DNA of 64,000 nt from Melitaea cinxia (lineage: Eukaryota; Arthropoda; Insecta; Lepidoptera; Nymphalidae): positions 6,111,206 to 6,175,205 of the forward strand of contig NC_059396.1 of NCBI RefSeq assembly GCF_905220565.1, given 5' to 3'. The stretch's first letter is position 1; every line of letters begins with the position of its first letter. Position numbers and translations under genes: made by a program. A model generated the notes under the pieces. That model made no database searches and was not told the DNA's origin. It saw only the letters and a list, made by a program, of their open reading frames with translations. Below are positions 12,957-25,900 of the stretch, one piece after another.

Positions 12957-15087
12957 TTTTATAAAAGGAACTTTTTCATACATGTCGATAATTAATATTT
13001 TATAGTTAATCATTCCGATTTATATTTTTTTACTTTAAGAGAATTTTACCATAACATCAAATCACAACTGCATTTATTGATAACCGACGTTATATATAAG
13101 GATAAATCATTACATCTCCATTACAAACATATTTAGCCCGAGTAGAAATCGATCCCGCGACTGTCGACATTAAGACAACTTCCTTTACTATTGTACAATG
13201 GCTATAGCAAATACAAGCAACTATAATTTCATATACACTATAAGGTAATCAAATAACTCAACTGAAGTGAGTAAATCTCGTAAAACTCCATAAACGCTCA
13301 CCTTCCTTTCACGGATCACAGCGCGCTTATCCCGAACTACCGACTATCCGTTTGCTTTACTGGTCAGGAAGGATTCCGTTCGAATAATAGACTGCTTCAG
13401 ATGTGTTCAATGTCAAAACAAACACTTCCCGGAAGAATTAAGACGGAAAAAGGATGAATTGTTTTGATGCTATGTATGGCTGAGAAGAATTTGTATGTTA
13501 ATAATTTATACATCTAAATTATATTTGATAAAAAACTTTATACTTATAAGTGTGCAGTCTAATATTAAAACATCTATCTATTCATGTCGTATACTGCCAT
13601 TTAATCTAAAGCTAAATTCTAAAACATATCTAAAAGCATACTTTTACCAGGTAATAGTTATGGCGCGAGCCAAAAATTTGTAATATCATTAGTTTCGACA
13701 TTTTATTCATAGTCGGTAGTATAATTGCTAAACATTATATTTCAAATCACACTTTGTTTGACACGCGTTTAATTTTTTTTTTTTTTTTTTTCTAATATAG
13801 AGGTAGTAAGAGCGAAAATAAATCAACTTTTGCCTTAATAGGCACAATTTAAATGACAACAATTGAGGCTGTAGAAGGTTCAATCTAAAGCTATAAAGAC
13901 AAGTATTTGTACTCAGGATTCAACATGCTAAGAGGACGGAACTGCATGGTCCGTCCGCAAGTATAAAAGTTTTAGTATTAAAATTACATAATACGTATAA
14001 TTAGAACATTTAACATCTTACTTTTTAGTAAAACCTGAAATACACTTTTCTTCGTTTAATTGAATTTCTTAATAGGATATACCTTATGTATTGAACTTTC
14101 ATGTAATCATAGTATAAATGTCACATATAACTATATTCCTCATTATTATTCCATATTATCTCAGCGTCTCCGGTGCGACAAAGCCAGTACTGCGGTCACC
14201 AGTCCGCTTGCCCAGCGTGGTGACTATGGGCAAAACACATGAGTTCACGTTATTTTTGGCGTAAACTTGTGGAGGCCTATGTCCAGCAGTGGACTGTATA
14301 GGCTGTAATGATGATGATGTAATGATGATAACTATATTGTAACTGTTTACTACGCCCTCCATTAATCTTATGACTAGTAGTTATCTTCTTTACAAAGAAA
14401 ATTTAAATTGCCAAGTTATATTACCTATACAATAAAAATATATACATAGTATATATAAATAGTAATACACAATTATGTTTCTGACTAAAAAAATGAACAA
14501 TTATTAATACGCAAAAACAAAAATTTACAGTAAATCGTAAAATACTGAATTAAAATCGGAAATACATCGAACATTTTCCTTTTGACTGAATAACGTAGCT
14601 TCGACGAGTTATCGGGGCGCAAACACCGTGGCACCGTAGACAATTGTCGCTCGGTCACGTGATTCAATATTTATTTTATCAATATTCAACCGCTTTGCGA
14701 TTGTTTGACTTCATCTTAAAGGATAAGTAAGTCGGCGAGGAATTTCGGAATTATACAATTGTATGTAATTTTTGTTATTCATTATCTTTATAAGGTAAGG
14801 TATTAATTCTAACAAGCTCAAAAGTTTGTTGTATAGATATGGCACGGAAGTACCATCCATATAATATTTGCACAACGATCAATTAACGCTAACATTATTG
14901 GAACTATAGTTATTGTATTCGATGACATTAGGTGGTAATGTTCTCTACATTAGATGGTAATTAAAATAACCACAGTTACAACATACAAATGAAACAAGTA
15001 CATGTTTTTCTCTTTTCTTTGAAATCATTAATAAATAGCTTATAACTTCAAATTAACTCAGCGCTAAGCAGTTTTTATACATACATA
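12957..15087. other. Gene-free stretch
   Basis: Holds a worn tRNA-like remnant near 13136 (agtagaaatcgatcccgcga), a poly-T run at 13772, and the family A copy at 14155. No gene seen. Confidence 0.5.
14155..14330 (+). mobile_element. Family A repeat ((GAT)n-tailed), truncated
   Basis: Contains ccagcgtggtgactatgggc, ggaggcctatgtccagcagt and a gatgatgatg tail. Common dispersed lepidopteran repeat; the 5' part is missing. Confidence 0.8.
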
Positions 15088-15205
15088 TAATCACGCCTCT
15101 TTCCCGTAGGGGTAGGCAGAGACCACTTCTTTCCACTTGCTACGATCCTTACATACTTCTTTCGCTTCGTCCACTTTCATTATTCCCTTTATACATGCTC
15201 TTCGG
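15088..15205. repeat. Dispersed repeat family E, copy 1
   Basis: aatcacgcctctttcccgta, ggggtaggcagagaccactt, ttgctacgatccttacatac. Near-identical to 32735-32860, same orientation. Confidence 0.8.
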
Positions 15206-15542
15206 TTTAGTCTCTCGGCTGTTGACCTGGCCCTTTTTTTAAGACGTCCCTTATTTGGTCTCGGAACATCCGCCTTTTTTTTACGCTGGAAAATTTATTT
15301 ACGCACTAACTCCGCCGCCCTCAGGCAACGGGAGTGTGGGGCTCCCGGCGGTAGGTGCCATGCCGGACTACACACTAAAAACCAGCGCTGCCCTCGTCGT
15401 CGTGGTGGGGCGCCACGGGGTCACGTTAGTATGCTACCGCAACGACAAAAAGACAATGGAAAAATTGGGTCTAGCTTGGTGTTGTATACATCCATAAAAT
15501 GATTAGAAAAAGTAATTGATAAAACGTACAAAGGTGTAAAAT

Positions 15543-15735
15543 CTAATATATAAAATTCTCGTGTCGCGGTGTTTGCAGTTAAACTCCTCCGAAACGGCTT
15601 GACCGAGTCTCATGAAGTTTTGTGTGCATATTGGGTAGGTCTGAGAATCGAACAACATCTATTTTTCATCCCCCTAAATGTTATGGGTAGTCCACCCCTA
15701 ATTTTTTTTAATAGAATACCGTTGCTGTGTGATAT
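15543..15735 (+). mobile_element. Same family as 12770, diverged copy
   Basis: aaattctcgtgtcgcggtgt, gaaacggcttgaccgagtct and aacatctatttttcatcccc follow in the same order; the 3' end is lost. Confidence 0.65.
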
Positions 15736-16159
15736 TATGAGAATTTAAAATACTCTTTGTAATAAATAAGATGCGACACTAAAAATAAATAAAACGAAAT
15801 ATGTACGGTGTCAGAAGGATGAATTTTCATCAGTTGACAGAAAATTAAAGCTTGAGGCACTGATATAGTTCTAGTGATAGCGACAGCTCGATACTCTTTA
15901 ACGATCACCTCACCAGCACAAATAAAACGTTATTGCAATTGGTGAAGAAGACAGCAAATAATAAGATTTATAAATATGTGTGGGTGAAAAACTGCAGTAT
16001 TATGGTCTTTCCGATACTAGTCCAGTTTTATACTTCACGAGTTTGAAAGATTTAAACTACACTTAAATTGCAATTACGTATTGTCTGTGATAGATCTACT
16101 TTTTCCACTCCCCGTTAAATACAATTATTTCGTTTACTAATTATAATAAAATAAATAAA

Positions 16160-16325
16160 GTCATCTTCTATATATTTATTTATACGTGAAACAAAAACTT
16201 TGTACCCCTTTTTACGAAAATTGCACCGACGGAGTATAAAATTTCGCACACTCCTAGTTTATATAGAGAAGATGTGCAGAATGCTATTTTTTTCTTATTA
16301 TGCATAAAAACATATCAAATAAATA
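16160..16325. repeat. Dispersed repeat family D, orientation 1
   Basis: cgtgaaacaaaaactttgta, ccccttttt, gaaaattgc, gtgcagaatgct, then tgcataaaaacatat. An inverted copy lies at 28845-29005. Confidence 0.75.
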
Positions 16326-16342
16326 AAATAAAAAAAAACATG

Positions 16343-16345
<3 letters not shown>

Positions 16346-16399
<54 letters not shown>
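16346..16399. repeat. (AT)n microsatellite
   Basis: About 25 uninterrupted AT units right after family D. Confidence 0.97.
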
Positions 16400-16401
<2 letters not shown>

Positions 16402-18488
16402 ACTCTTTTGTTTATTATTATAGAATATAGTCTTTGACAAAAGAACCTTAATGTTCAAACCAATAATTTAAATAAATTATGGTTGAATTTCGACCACTGG
16501 GTGACCACTAGTATGTGCAAACAATTGGTGTCATTTTCTGAGTAACTGTGACAGGTGTTTTATGAAATGCTTGTGAGTCCTAGAAAATAACTTTTAAGAC
16601 TAAGAGAATAGGAAGGAAATGGAAGTAGCAATCAGTGGCAGCAGGCAGGCTTATCACAGTAATAAAATTAATTACTTGAAAAGTTGAAAACCCAATTAAA
16701 AAAACACTCTGTTTAGGTAGGCTTCACCAGCACTTTTTAGCTGTCATTTCATAAATTAAAATTGTATTAGTTTTTAATTAATTAATTTTTGTTAATAACA
16801 GTGAAATCGCACTTATTACACTTTTGTTTTCTTTTATATGACAATATATGAAAGAAAAATCGTCTTTATTTATGGAAATTAATGCTAATTAAATAAATCC
16901 GAGAAACAGTGTAAAGTTTTAATGTGGAAAAATTGATAAAAACGTTGAAGTACTACTAGTTTCAATAGACAAGTTAATGTTCACAAAAAAAAAAAAACGA
17001 AATTTCCTTGAAAAAAACGAATATATTGTTGATGTTTAAGGCCACGGTTAAACACAGTGATGGAAATTCACGAAAAATGTAACCTCGGCAGTTTTAACTA
17101 TTATTGACTACTCTAATTTACTTACAAATTCTTACTCTGCAACCTTTTTAAAAAAAATAGGAATAAAATAAAAAAAGTTATTTCAATTAATATTCAAATA
17201 AGGCAAATATAATAAGAGAGAGTATTTCTTTCCAAAAGAATGAATTACGAAATTAAATTTCATACTTGAAACTTAATTAATAACGACGTCAATATAAGTT
17301 TGTATCCGAATTTTTCCTTGAATAGTTCAGGCTCAAGACTTAGTGAACTTTGAGTCAGAACATAAGCTATTTTATAAGCGTGAATTTAAAGCTTAATACA
17401 AAAAACTATCTAAATATATAATAATAAACCGCAGTCTAACTATCTATCTATACCACAAGCTGGTTGTAAATTTATAAGTTCGTTTTCCTTATTTACGAAG
17501 ACGATATTATACATATTATGTTTCCTTTTATATTAGAAGACATGTATCCACATGTAAAACACGTAAAAATGCAGTAAAAGTAAAATTAAATACTAGATTT
17601 TAATAACACACACTAACAAATAATAATTATTATTATTATTCAAATTAATCTAAAAACTAAAGTTAGGAAGTTATTTACTTAGATCAATAAGTTACCTTGG
17701 TGTTTTCATTAGCTCTAGACTATTAATGGTAATAACTAATCATCATTACTGTCCTTGCTGTAAATCTTATTCCTATGTTATTAATGAGACATAGAGGGGA
17801 CAATTTGTATCTATTTTTTCTGTTTTATGCTACGCTGTTATTCTGTAATTGTTTCTGTACCGTTCTTCAAATAAATAAATAATCATTATTCAATATAGAT
17901 TCGGTCTTTATTTATTTATTTTTTTGACTCGTAAAGTATGAAATCACTTTCGAAAAGTGAAATGTTATGGCGTTCGTACCTTTTAATATAAAACAACTAA
18001 CACGGAAAAACTATTTTTAAAACAACTAGCACAATATAGATTTTTACATCACCTTAAAATCACTATATAGGTAGATACAGTATCTTATTTAACCTTGACA
18101 TAAAGTTTGGCTACTTCAGTACAATGAACAATTAAAAACCATAACCTCTAACAATACATGGCTAGATATTTTCTAACGCCATAACTCAACATGCATATTT
18201 ATTTATATTCAATTAATATTCCAGTAGCAGACTAATTGACCGTGGAAATGAAGTTGTCAAGCAAATAACGAATTCTAAGAAAACTATCAACGATGTCTTG
18301 AAAAAGTTGTTGCCAACGTTCTACTACATTGGATATTTGTAATCAAGTAATAAATTATCATAATACTCTTTATGAAAACTTATTACAATACAATTTTAAG
18401 TATTATTATTATAACACACGCACATGTCTTTACAAAAAGCTAAGCAAAATCCTTAAAAACTACTTTTGCTACTTGTTTATTTATTTTC
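16400..18488. other. Gene-free stretch
   Basis: AT-rich, low-complexity patches; no repeat or gene that I can name. Confidence 0.5.
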
Positions 18489-18640
18489 TACTAGCTGCTG
18501 CCCGCGACGTCGTCTGCGTGAACGCTATACAGCAACAAGTTCTTTACCGAAACCCATAACTATTCAAAGTTTCATATTACAATGAATATCTTTGACAGGA
18601 GACGACACCATGCTATTTTTAATTTGTAAGATTTTATTTT
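18489..18640. mobile_element. ctagctgctgcccgcgacgt dispersed repeat, fragment
   Basis: Head matches the ctagctg(c)(c)cgcg type; no clear 3' end. A tRNA-like repeat follows 100 bases later. Confidence 0.45.
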
Positions 18641-18738
18641 TATTTCCCACACATTTCTCACTATAGATGGCGCCACGGTGACTTAGACCTAATATAAAAA
18701 AATCATCATATCACAAATTTCAATCTAGCGGGTACATA

Positions 18739-18804
18739 GTTCCATAGCTTGGCTAGAGCACCGACACGGTCAGTCGGAGATGCAGGTTCGATCCCCGCTG
18801 GAAC
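18739..18804 (+). repeat. tRNA-like sequence, SINE head or tRNA pseudogene
   Basis: gttcca pairs with tggaac as an acceptor stem. A-box-like tagcttggctagagc, an anticodon-arm-like ccgac/gtcgg stem with a 7-base loop, and B box ggttcgatccc follow. Loop position 33 is C instead of T and the T stem has one mismatch, so it is unlikely to be a working tRNA. The flanking direct-like sequence continues as repeat. Confidence 0.6.
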
Positions 18805-18839
18805 GGTCGATTTTTGATATGATATTAAAAAATGTTTAG

Positions 18840-19010
18840 AATGTCTTCGTATTTATTCAAATTCGTATTTCAATGTAAAATTTTACAAAATGTTACAAAA
18901 TTATTATTATTTCTGTAAAAGTAAAGCTACCACCGAATCGGATTGTAGATTCTGCAGAGAAGAACGGCAAGAAACTCCGCAGATACTCTTTTGAAAAATA
19001 ATATATAAAC
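18840..19010. repeat. Dispersed repeat family G, copy 2
   Basis: gtaaagctaccaccgaatcg, gattctgcagagaagaacgg, caagaaactccgcagatact. A common lepidopteran repeat. Confidence 0.65.
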
Positions 19011-19149
19011 TGTGTTTTAGTCCAAAATTAGTAACATCTTAAATGAAATACAGCGTCACTAAGTCCACACATTTTTATCAACTCTGTAATCCTGCACCGA
19101 ATAATACGCTTTATCTATTATTATTTTCTTAATAACAACTCTAAATTTA

Positions 19150-19855
19150 TGTAAAAATTATAATATATATGTACCATTTTGTTCAATAACTTGCCGTCAT
19201 CTCGTAGGTAGTGACAGGACTCCGTTGCTGTAGAAATTTTTGGACTTCTCATTAAAACACCGCGGCAAATAGTTTTGACAGTGCTCTCTTGATCTTTACT
19301 TCCCAGTAAAGTTTTGTCAATTTTCGTTGAGTGGCTAAAGACGTATGTGATCAGGCGTAGCCGTGATGGAAGAACACACTTTTTCTAGTGATCAACTCCG
19401 GCCGTTTATTCTCAATTTCTTGAAATCCGAATCGATGGTTTTGCTCCGCGGTAAAGCTCAAAATGAATGACGCGTCCTTCCAATCCCACCATACACTAAA
19501 CACCATCTTATTGTATCAGCCCGGGTTGCGCAAAAAGATCTTTGGCCACGATCTCTTTCATATATTCTTGTCGTAGGTGAACCACTTTTCATCAACAGTG
19601 ATAAACCTCTCCAAAAATTGTTCGATATCATTACGTCTTAAGAGAGAATCTCAAATAAGTACACGGTCCATTAGGTTTCTTTCAGTGACTATATGTGGCA
19701 CCCATATGTCGTACTGTTTTGTATAGCCAGCCTTTTTCAAATGGGTCAAAACTGCTTTATGGTCCATTCTCAGATGTAGATCTAGCACCACTTTTCAAAA
19801 ATGTGGTCACCTCTTCATAGTATGAAAACCAGCCAGTTACGAACAATACAACCAA
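19150..19855 (-). pseudogene. Decayed, internally deleted mariner transposase
   Basis: Minus-strand reading across stops and shifts gives mariner landmarks: YDIWVPH, TERNLMDRVLI, DSLLRRND, a DEKWFTYDKN block that holds the first catalytic aspartate, VFSVWWDWK, and near the end NFYSNGVLSLPTR followed by RQVIEQNG. The central stretch carrying the second aspartate (HQDNARPH in intact relatives) is missing. Several stops break the frame, so it is not functional. A non-autonomous repeat abuts or inserted at its 5' side at 19856. Confidence 0.85.
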
Positions 19856-19856
19856 T

Positions 19857-20464
19857 AATTGTGTTTGCTTGCAAACGAAAAAAAAAAACCGACTTCAATT
19901 ACATCGACGAGTAATACAGCGTAGATCGACGAAAAAATAGTCAAGAAACTACGCGTTATCAAAGATTACTCAAAAAGTAGTTATCAGATCTCGATAAAAT
20001 TTATATGTGACCACATGATAAACATCAGCTTTCGATAAAATTAAAATTTATCAAAATCGGTACACCTAGTAAAAAGTTATTGCGGATTTTCGAGAGTTTC
20101 CCTCGATTTCTCTGGGATCCTATCATCAGATCCTGGTTTCCTTATCATGGTACCAAACTAGGAATATCTCCTTTTCATCAAAAAAAGAATTATCAAAATC
20201 GGTACATCCAGTAGAAAGTTATGCGGTATAATACAATGTAGGTCAACGAAAAAAGCGTCAAGTAAAAACGCATTATTAAATATAACTCGAAAAGTAATAG
20301 ATCTCAAATAAATTTAAATGGGACCAATTGACATACACCACCTTTCGATTAAAATAAAAATTGTCGAAATCGGTCCTCCACCCGGTCAAAAGTTCTGATG
20401 TAACATACATAAAAAAAAAACAGTCGAATTGAGAACCTCCTCCTTTTTTGGAAATCGGTTAAAA
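19857..20464 (+). mobile_element. Non-autonomous repeat, family B (aaccgacttc ends), copy 1
   Basis: Begins aattgtgtttgc with a small gtttg/caaac hairpin, then aaccgacttcaattacatcg, and ends with gtcggttaaaaa, the inverse of aaccgac. No coding capacity. I recognise this as a common lepidopteran repeat; class (Helitron-like or MITE) not settled. Confidence 0.8.
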
Positions 20465-20491
20465 AGATTTCATTCCAACTTTTTATTACAT

Positions 20492-21109
20492 AATTGTGTT
20501 TGCTCGCAAACGAAAAAAAAAACCGACTTCAATTACATCGACAAGTAATACAACGTAGATCGACGAAAAAATAGTCAAGCAACTACGCGTTATCAAAGAT
20601 TACTCAAAAAGTAGTTATCAGATCTCGATAAAATTTATATGTGACCACATGATAAACATCAGCTTTCGATTAAATTAAAAATTATCAAAATCGGTACACT
20701 CAGTAAAAAGTTATTACGGATTTTCAAGAGTTTCCCTCGATTTCGCTGGGATCTCATCATCAGATCCTAGTTTCCTTATCACGGTACCAAACTAAGGATA
20801 TCTTCTTTCCAACAAAAAAAGAATTATCAAAATCGGTACATCCAGTAGAAAGTTATGCGGTATAATACAACGTAAGTCGACAAAAAAAGCGTCAAGTAAA
20901 AACGCATTATTAGATATAACTCGAAAAGTAGTTGTTAGATTTCAAATAAATTTAAATGGGACCAATTGGCACATACTACCTTTCGATTAAAACAAAATTT
21001 GTCGAAATCGGTCCACCCGGTCAAAAGTTCTGATGTAACATAATAAAAAAAAAAAAAAAAAATACAGTCGAATTGAGAACCTCCTCCTTTTTTGGAAGTC
21101 GGTTAAAAA
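20492..21109 (+). mobile_element. Family B repeat, copy 2, head-to-tail with copy 1
   Basis: Nearly the same sequence as the copy at 19857-20464, in the same orientation and only 27 bases away. This suggests tandem duplication or insertion next to an older copy. It contains an A-rich run near 21045. Confidence 0.82.
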
Positions 21110-24100
21110 TATGAAAAGACTTTTTCCCTGACCCATTATTTAAAGTTTTAATAAAAAATATGCTTTATATAGCATTATCAATACAATTTCTCCAACACAC
21201 ATACACTTTTCCACTCATTTTTCAAGAAAAACAAAATGCAAATTTAGATTGATAACAATCAAACATTTTTATTAACTCAGTTATTACAAACATTAACATT
21301 TTATTCGAATCCCCTTCGTTTTTAGTTGTCGTGTGGCATATTTAATGCGAGTGTTTAGACGACTCGATTGATATTCCGACGGCGGACTAATCGACCGGAA
21401 AATACGTTTTTCATAAAAAATTGCGAACTTTTTTAAAAGGGGAAAATTTATGTTGTATGTTTTCCGTACTGTCAGTTTACATGTATTCCTTGTAATATGT
21501 TTTAAATGGAGTTTTATTAATAAAATGTATTTATATTAGGAGACACCTTATGTATTATTACATTTATTTTTGACTTTTTTTGAAATTCTATTCTTTTAAT
21601 TTCTTTTTTTAGCTATTATTAAGAACTATGTCTTCATGGAATTTGTAACTTTGACTATTACAGCTTTATTATCGCAATCTAATACACATTTTTTGTATAA
21701 ATATGAGGAAATATAAAGCCAACTAACTATGAGTGTCTTTATAAATTATAAATCATAAAAAAGGCTCTATAAATTATAAAAAAGGTTACAGCAATTTTTA
21801 CTCCTATAAATTTTGCATACCGCATAAACATTTTAAGATATGCCGTAACCCTAATTCATTCATCCCCGAGGATTACCGGTTTCCGAGGAGACGTCACATC
21901 ACGTGTCCATGTCCGACCATCATTGTCGGGTAACTCGGCAAAAATGGTAAAAATACTGCAAGTATATTTGTCGGGACCTAATTCTTGAGATCTCACGTCG
22001 CTCTGCTAGTCAAATTTGATGACAGGGTTCTCAAATGATAACTTTAATAGGTCTAGGATATTTATTTTATTTTCTCTTACAGCTAAAATAATTATGTTAT
22101 CATGTTATCTTTATGGCCATTTTAGTAACTATATAAATTAATCAAATCTTTAATCTCGACGTCGACAAATAAGTTGTTATATAATAGTAACGACAACGTA
22201 CACAAAAATATATTTATTACAGTAACAATATGTTAAATTATCATTCAATTTGAAAATATGCTTTTTTTAATTATTGCACAATTGTATAAATACAAACTGC
22301 TAAAATAAAAAATTAATGATCTCTGTTAAGATAGCGGGTATCCAGATGCACAACGTCGTTTAAATAGAGAGATGTATCAACCCTGGCTGCTCAGACAAAC
22401 AGACGTCTTCGTTCGACTGACAGCCGGCGACATATTTTATTCACGGCGCACCGCTCGTAATTCCGTCGATGCAGATAAATTGTTTTACCGCGGTACGGCG
22501 GGAGCAGGCCACGTCCCACGGCTTTGGCGTTTGCATGATGAGCTCGTTTTTTATGCTCGAATAAAATTGTGTTAGCCACCGCCGACGGAGCGACGTGTGA
22601 ACACCGCCCGTGGATTCAGAAGAAATTGTTTCGGGAAGCCTGCTTTGATATTTATGAAAGTTGGCATGTCGAGGCATCCGTTTGAGTGAAAGGTATGCGG
22701 CGGATTATTAGAATCCCCTGGACGGACTATTCAACTTATTACTCGCTTTTATGTTAGAAAGAATTTTGTAAATTGCGAACAAATTGCGAAAGTAAGACAC
22801 TAGTTTCGACATATTGCTATATTTTTCATTTTAATCGTTTTATCTAACATGTTCGTGTATGTAATTTCTGGATGTACTTACGTTCAGAAACTGTTGCTTC
22901 AGGATCGTCACGGGACCAGCGCGCCGTAACCTCCGCTATCAATATTAAATCTGCCAGTAGGTAAACATCTGCAGTCGAAGGCACACAGAGGTTTGATCAC
23001 GACTGATTCAATTAACGACTTACGCGATGAAATATTTGCTCACTCGTAGTAACAACGTTTAACTAATTCAAGATTTTAACAAATACTTAACTAGCTAACT
23101 AATAAAGAGAAACTGTTACTAAAATTTATTCTGAATTTAAGCTCGTAAGTATCACCAAAAAGGAATTCAATGTTGACCTCAGCCTGCACGGTTTCATAGA
23201 AGATTATTGTGTTTATACTGAAAATAATGCGCGCTTGTGGCGTTCGACGCAAATATTTGAAGACGCAGTCAAAGGGTAGCTTTTTGCGAAGGCCCTTTGA
23301 GCCGGCCGCGGTCTGCGGTCAGATAAACCGATTAGCCACTGTACTTGGGGACTTGCTGAGATGTACAACTGTAGTGAGAAAAGAAATTTTTTATTTACAT
23401 TATAAATTTATTATATATTGTATAGTGTGTAATTAATACTTATTATTGGTCTTATTCAATTTTGTTACGTTTTACGAACTAAATCTCATAAACCCTCTAA
23501 AATGAGCTCACCTATGTTACGTAAAGCACAGCACCGTGGTCCGTGGGTGCTACAAAGCGCTATGTTTCTATTATGACTTATGTTTTATAAGAAAAAAGGC
23601 TTTCAAACGCAAACTATCTCTTCTCTGAATCGGGCTAATGGAGACCAACACACTTGCTTAAACAAACCATATACCTATTTACTCTTCCTTTGAAATTTGA
23701 CTTAGTAAAACTGTGTACTTTTGCTACATTTTTATTTATTATAAGCTTCTCTTACATTTTTACACTCTATACTACTGGACTTTATTCTTCCTACGACTGT
23801 TAAAATAGTGTTTCAAATAAAAATGATAATCACTCAAACCTTCTTCCTTTACATGACGAATGCAACAGTAAGAACCTATGTTCGAACGTTGAAAAAGTAG
23901 AGATCTAGAAGTGTCCGAAATGTAATTAAACATTTTTGATTTAATTTTTTAATCAAGGGTATAAAAACAATGTCTTAGGAACCAACGGAGGTTGTTTTAA
24001 TCTTTCACAGCTAATATAAAATTCAACTATGTATATCAGATGCCAGTAGTAGCACAATAACTACTCCTATTTTGTTTTATGTATTGTTTTATACCTAATA

Positions 24101-24184
24101 CATACATATGTAGGTACCTATATATCGTTGAAATAAATATAAACATAATACAAATATTATCTATACAAATAAATAAAATTGGAG
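21110..24184. other. Gene-free stretch
   Basis: Apart from the GC-richer blocks at 21840-22010 and 22320-22720, and a small CpG-rich patch at 23220-23360, I see nothing. Confidence 0.5.
22320..22720. other. GC-richer block, candidate regulatory DNA
   Basis: About 400 bases of mixed-composition, repeat-free sequence with short overlapping frames on both strands, none convincing. Confidence 0.25.
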
Positions 24185-24390
24185 CGTCTGTTTGTAATAT
24201 TGAAATAACTGGTTTTTATTAAATGAATATTGATGTATACACGGTATATATACCAAAATAATATTTTTTACAATTTTTGTCTGTCTGTTTGTTTGTTCCA
24301 GCTAACCTCTGAAACGGCTGGGCCGGTTTTGACGGGACTTTCACTAGCAGATAGCTGATGCAGTGCGATCCTTTTATTTTTATATTTTTA
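24185..24390. repeat. Dispersed repeat (gtctgtttgttcc / acggctgggccggttttgac)
   Basis: Contains ctctgaaacggctgggccgg and gactttcactagcagatagc, a well-known lepidopteran repeat core. Confidence 0.6.
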
Positions 24391-24979
24391 CATGTTTTCA
24401 TCTTTTTCCCAAACAAGTATGTTCAAAAAAAAATTGTTATTACAGTTTATGATGCATTTCACTTCCAGGAAATCAATTCATCGTGCTGTTGACTTATTCA
24501 AGAACCCTCGCAAAGGCTTCGCGGCACTCCACCTGCGGTTAGGTGTAACTTAACGAACCCTCTCTGAATCTTTAATATAGTTTCGTTTAATGTCGGCTAG
24601 TTGCGAACTTTGCGAATGGCCCACGTTTATTTTGAAAGCTATCCGTTGTAAAGTAAATTCGAAAAGTGGTATGTTTGATCCCCAGTCTTATTTAGAAATT
24701 TTGCCCGTTCTTGTTTAATGTGTGCTTATTTTCCTCGACTGTATTTGTTTTATAATTTAACGACTTAAAACTCTTAGTAGACGAAATTAAAATTTTGTTT
24801 CCATCAAGGAGACCGTTTTAAAATTTAACTCAAATTATTTTCATTGCTTTCATAGAAAATCAGGAGCCGAATTAATTCCATTACTAATACAAACAACCAC
24901 CTTCAGGACAGGTACCCCGTTCAAAGGAAACACTCGGTTCCCTACTTCGCAAATTAGATTTCGCATAAAGCCTATTTTG

Positions 24980-25900
24980 ATTTGCGCCGTCGCTAAACAT
25001 TGCGAGCTCTTTAATGTTTAAGCAGGCGCACAAACTTTCGCTATTGACTCGGTTCGGGCCGCGGCAACGGCCGGTTGACATTCGCGTACAAAGCAAATAT
25101 GTTCTTGGTAGCGCGACCCCGACCGGGCGCGATAATAAGCTTACCGACGGAGGGCGCCGCCCTGCGTCTCCGCCCAACCATTGCCGTATTATTAAATTCT
25201 TTTGTTGGTCCGCTACAACAGAATTTTCAGGTATTTTCCTAAAGTCCGAGTAGTGGAATCTCAAATATGTCCATCTTTTGTGATTTCGTATACGTACAAG
25301 AAAACATGCAAAAAGTATGAAATACTCGAATTTTCTTTTAATAAATACCAGAGTCGGGACACGCACGGCTAACATTGAAAGAGTTATTTGAACAATTTTA
25401 TACGAGGAGTTATACGGCACAGGTGCTCTAAGCTGCGCACCGTTTACAACGTGTGTAATTGCTCAAGTGAAGGCAATTATAAAATAAACTGCATAAATTT
25501 AAATGTGGAAATCCAAGCGTTCACCCTTTATGAATTTAGACTTCTAAGCCAGGGAGCGCTTCATTTTGAGAACACACTCCGTACAACAATAAAACTCATT
25601 AATTCGCTCGTGCGGTCGCGTTTTATAAATGTTTCACGTATTAATAAAATTAACAAAGCGATGGTGGTGGTAAGCGAGTGGGCTATATTCCGACAAAGCG
25701 TCGGAGCGGAACACAATGGAATCTAAAATAAATACGAGGTCTTTAGCAAACAGAACGTACAAAGCGTCCACCTGCGGGGTGAGAGCGCTCTGAGGCCGAG
25801 GCACTGGTCTCTGGACTATTGAAAATTAAGTGGCTCCGACGGACTTCAATTAATGCCCGCGAGGCGTCTGTCGGAAGCGCTACACACTACACTTCACTGC
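24980..25900. other. Long GC-richer block, candidate enhancer cluster
   Basis: About 900 bases without recognisable repeats. Homeodomain/Cdx-like words include caattataaaataaa, aataaaactcattaattcgc and cgttttataaatg. Open frames of 178 and 112 residues lie on opposite strands and overlap, neither with a recognisable domain, so I treat the block as non-coding. Confidence 0.3.

Noticed and set aside
18739..18804. Functional tRNA gene (apparent GGT anticodon)
   Set aside because: Loop lacks T33, T stem mismatch, short length and repeat-like flanks point to a SINE or pseudogene.
24884..25726. Frames of 178 and 112 residues
   Set aside because: They overlap on opposite strands and lack domains, splice support or protein-like composition.
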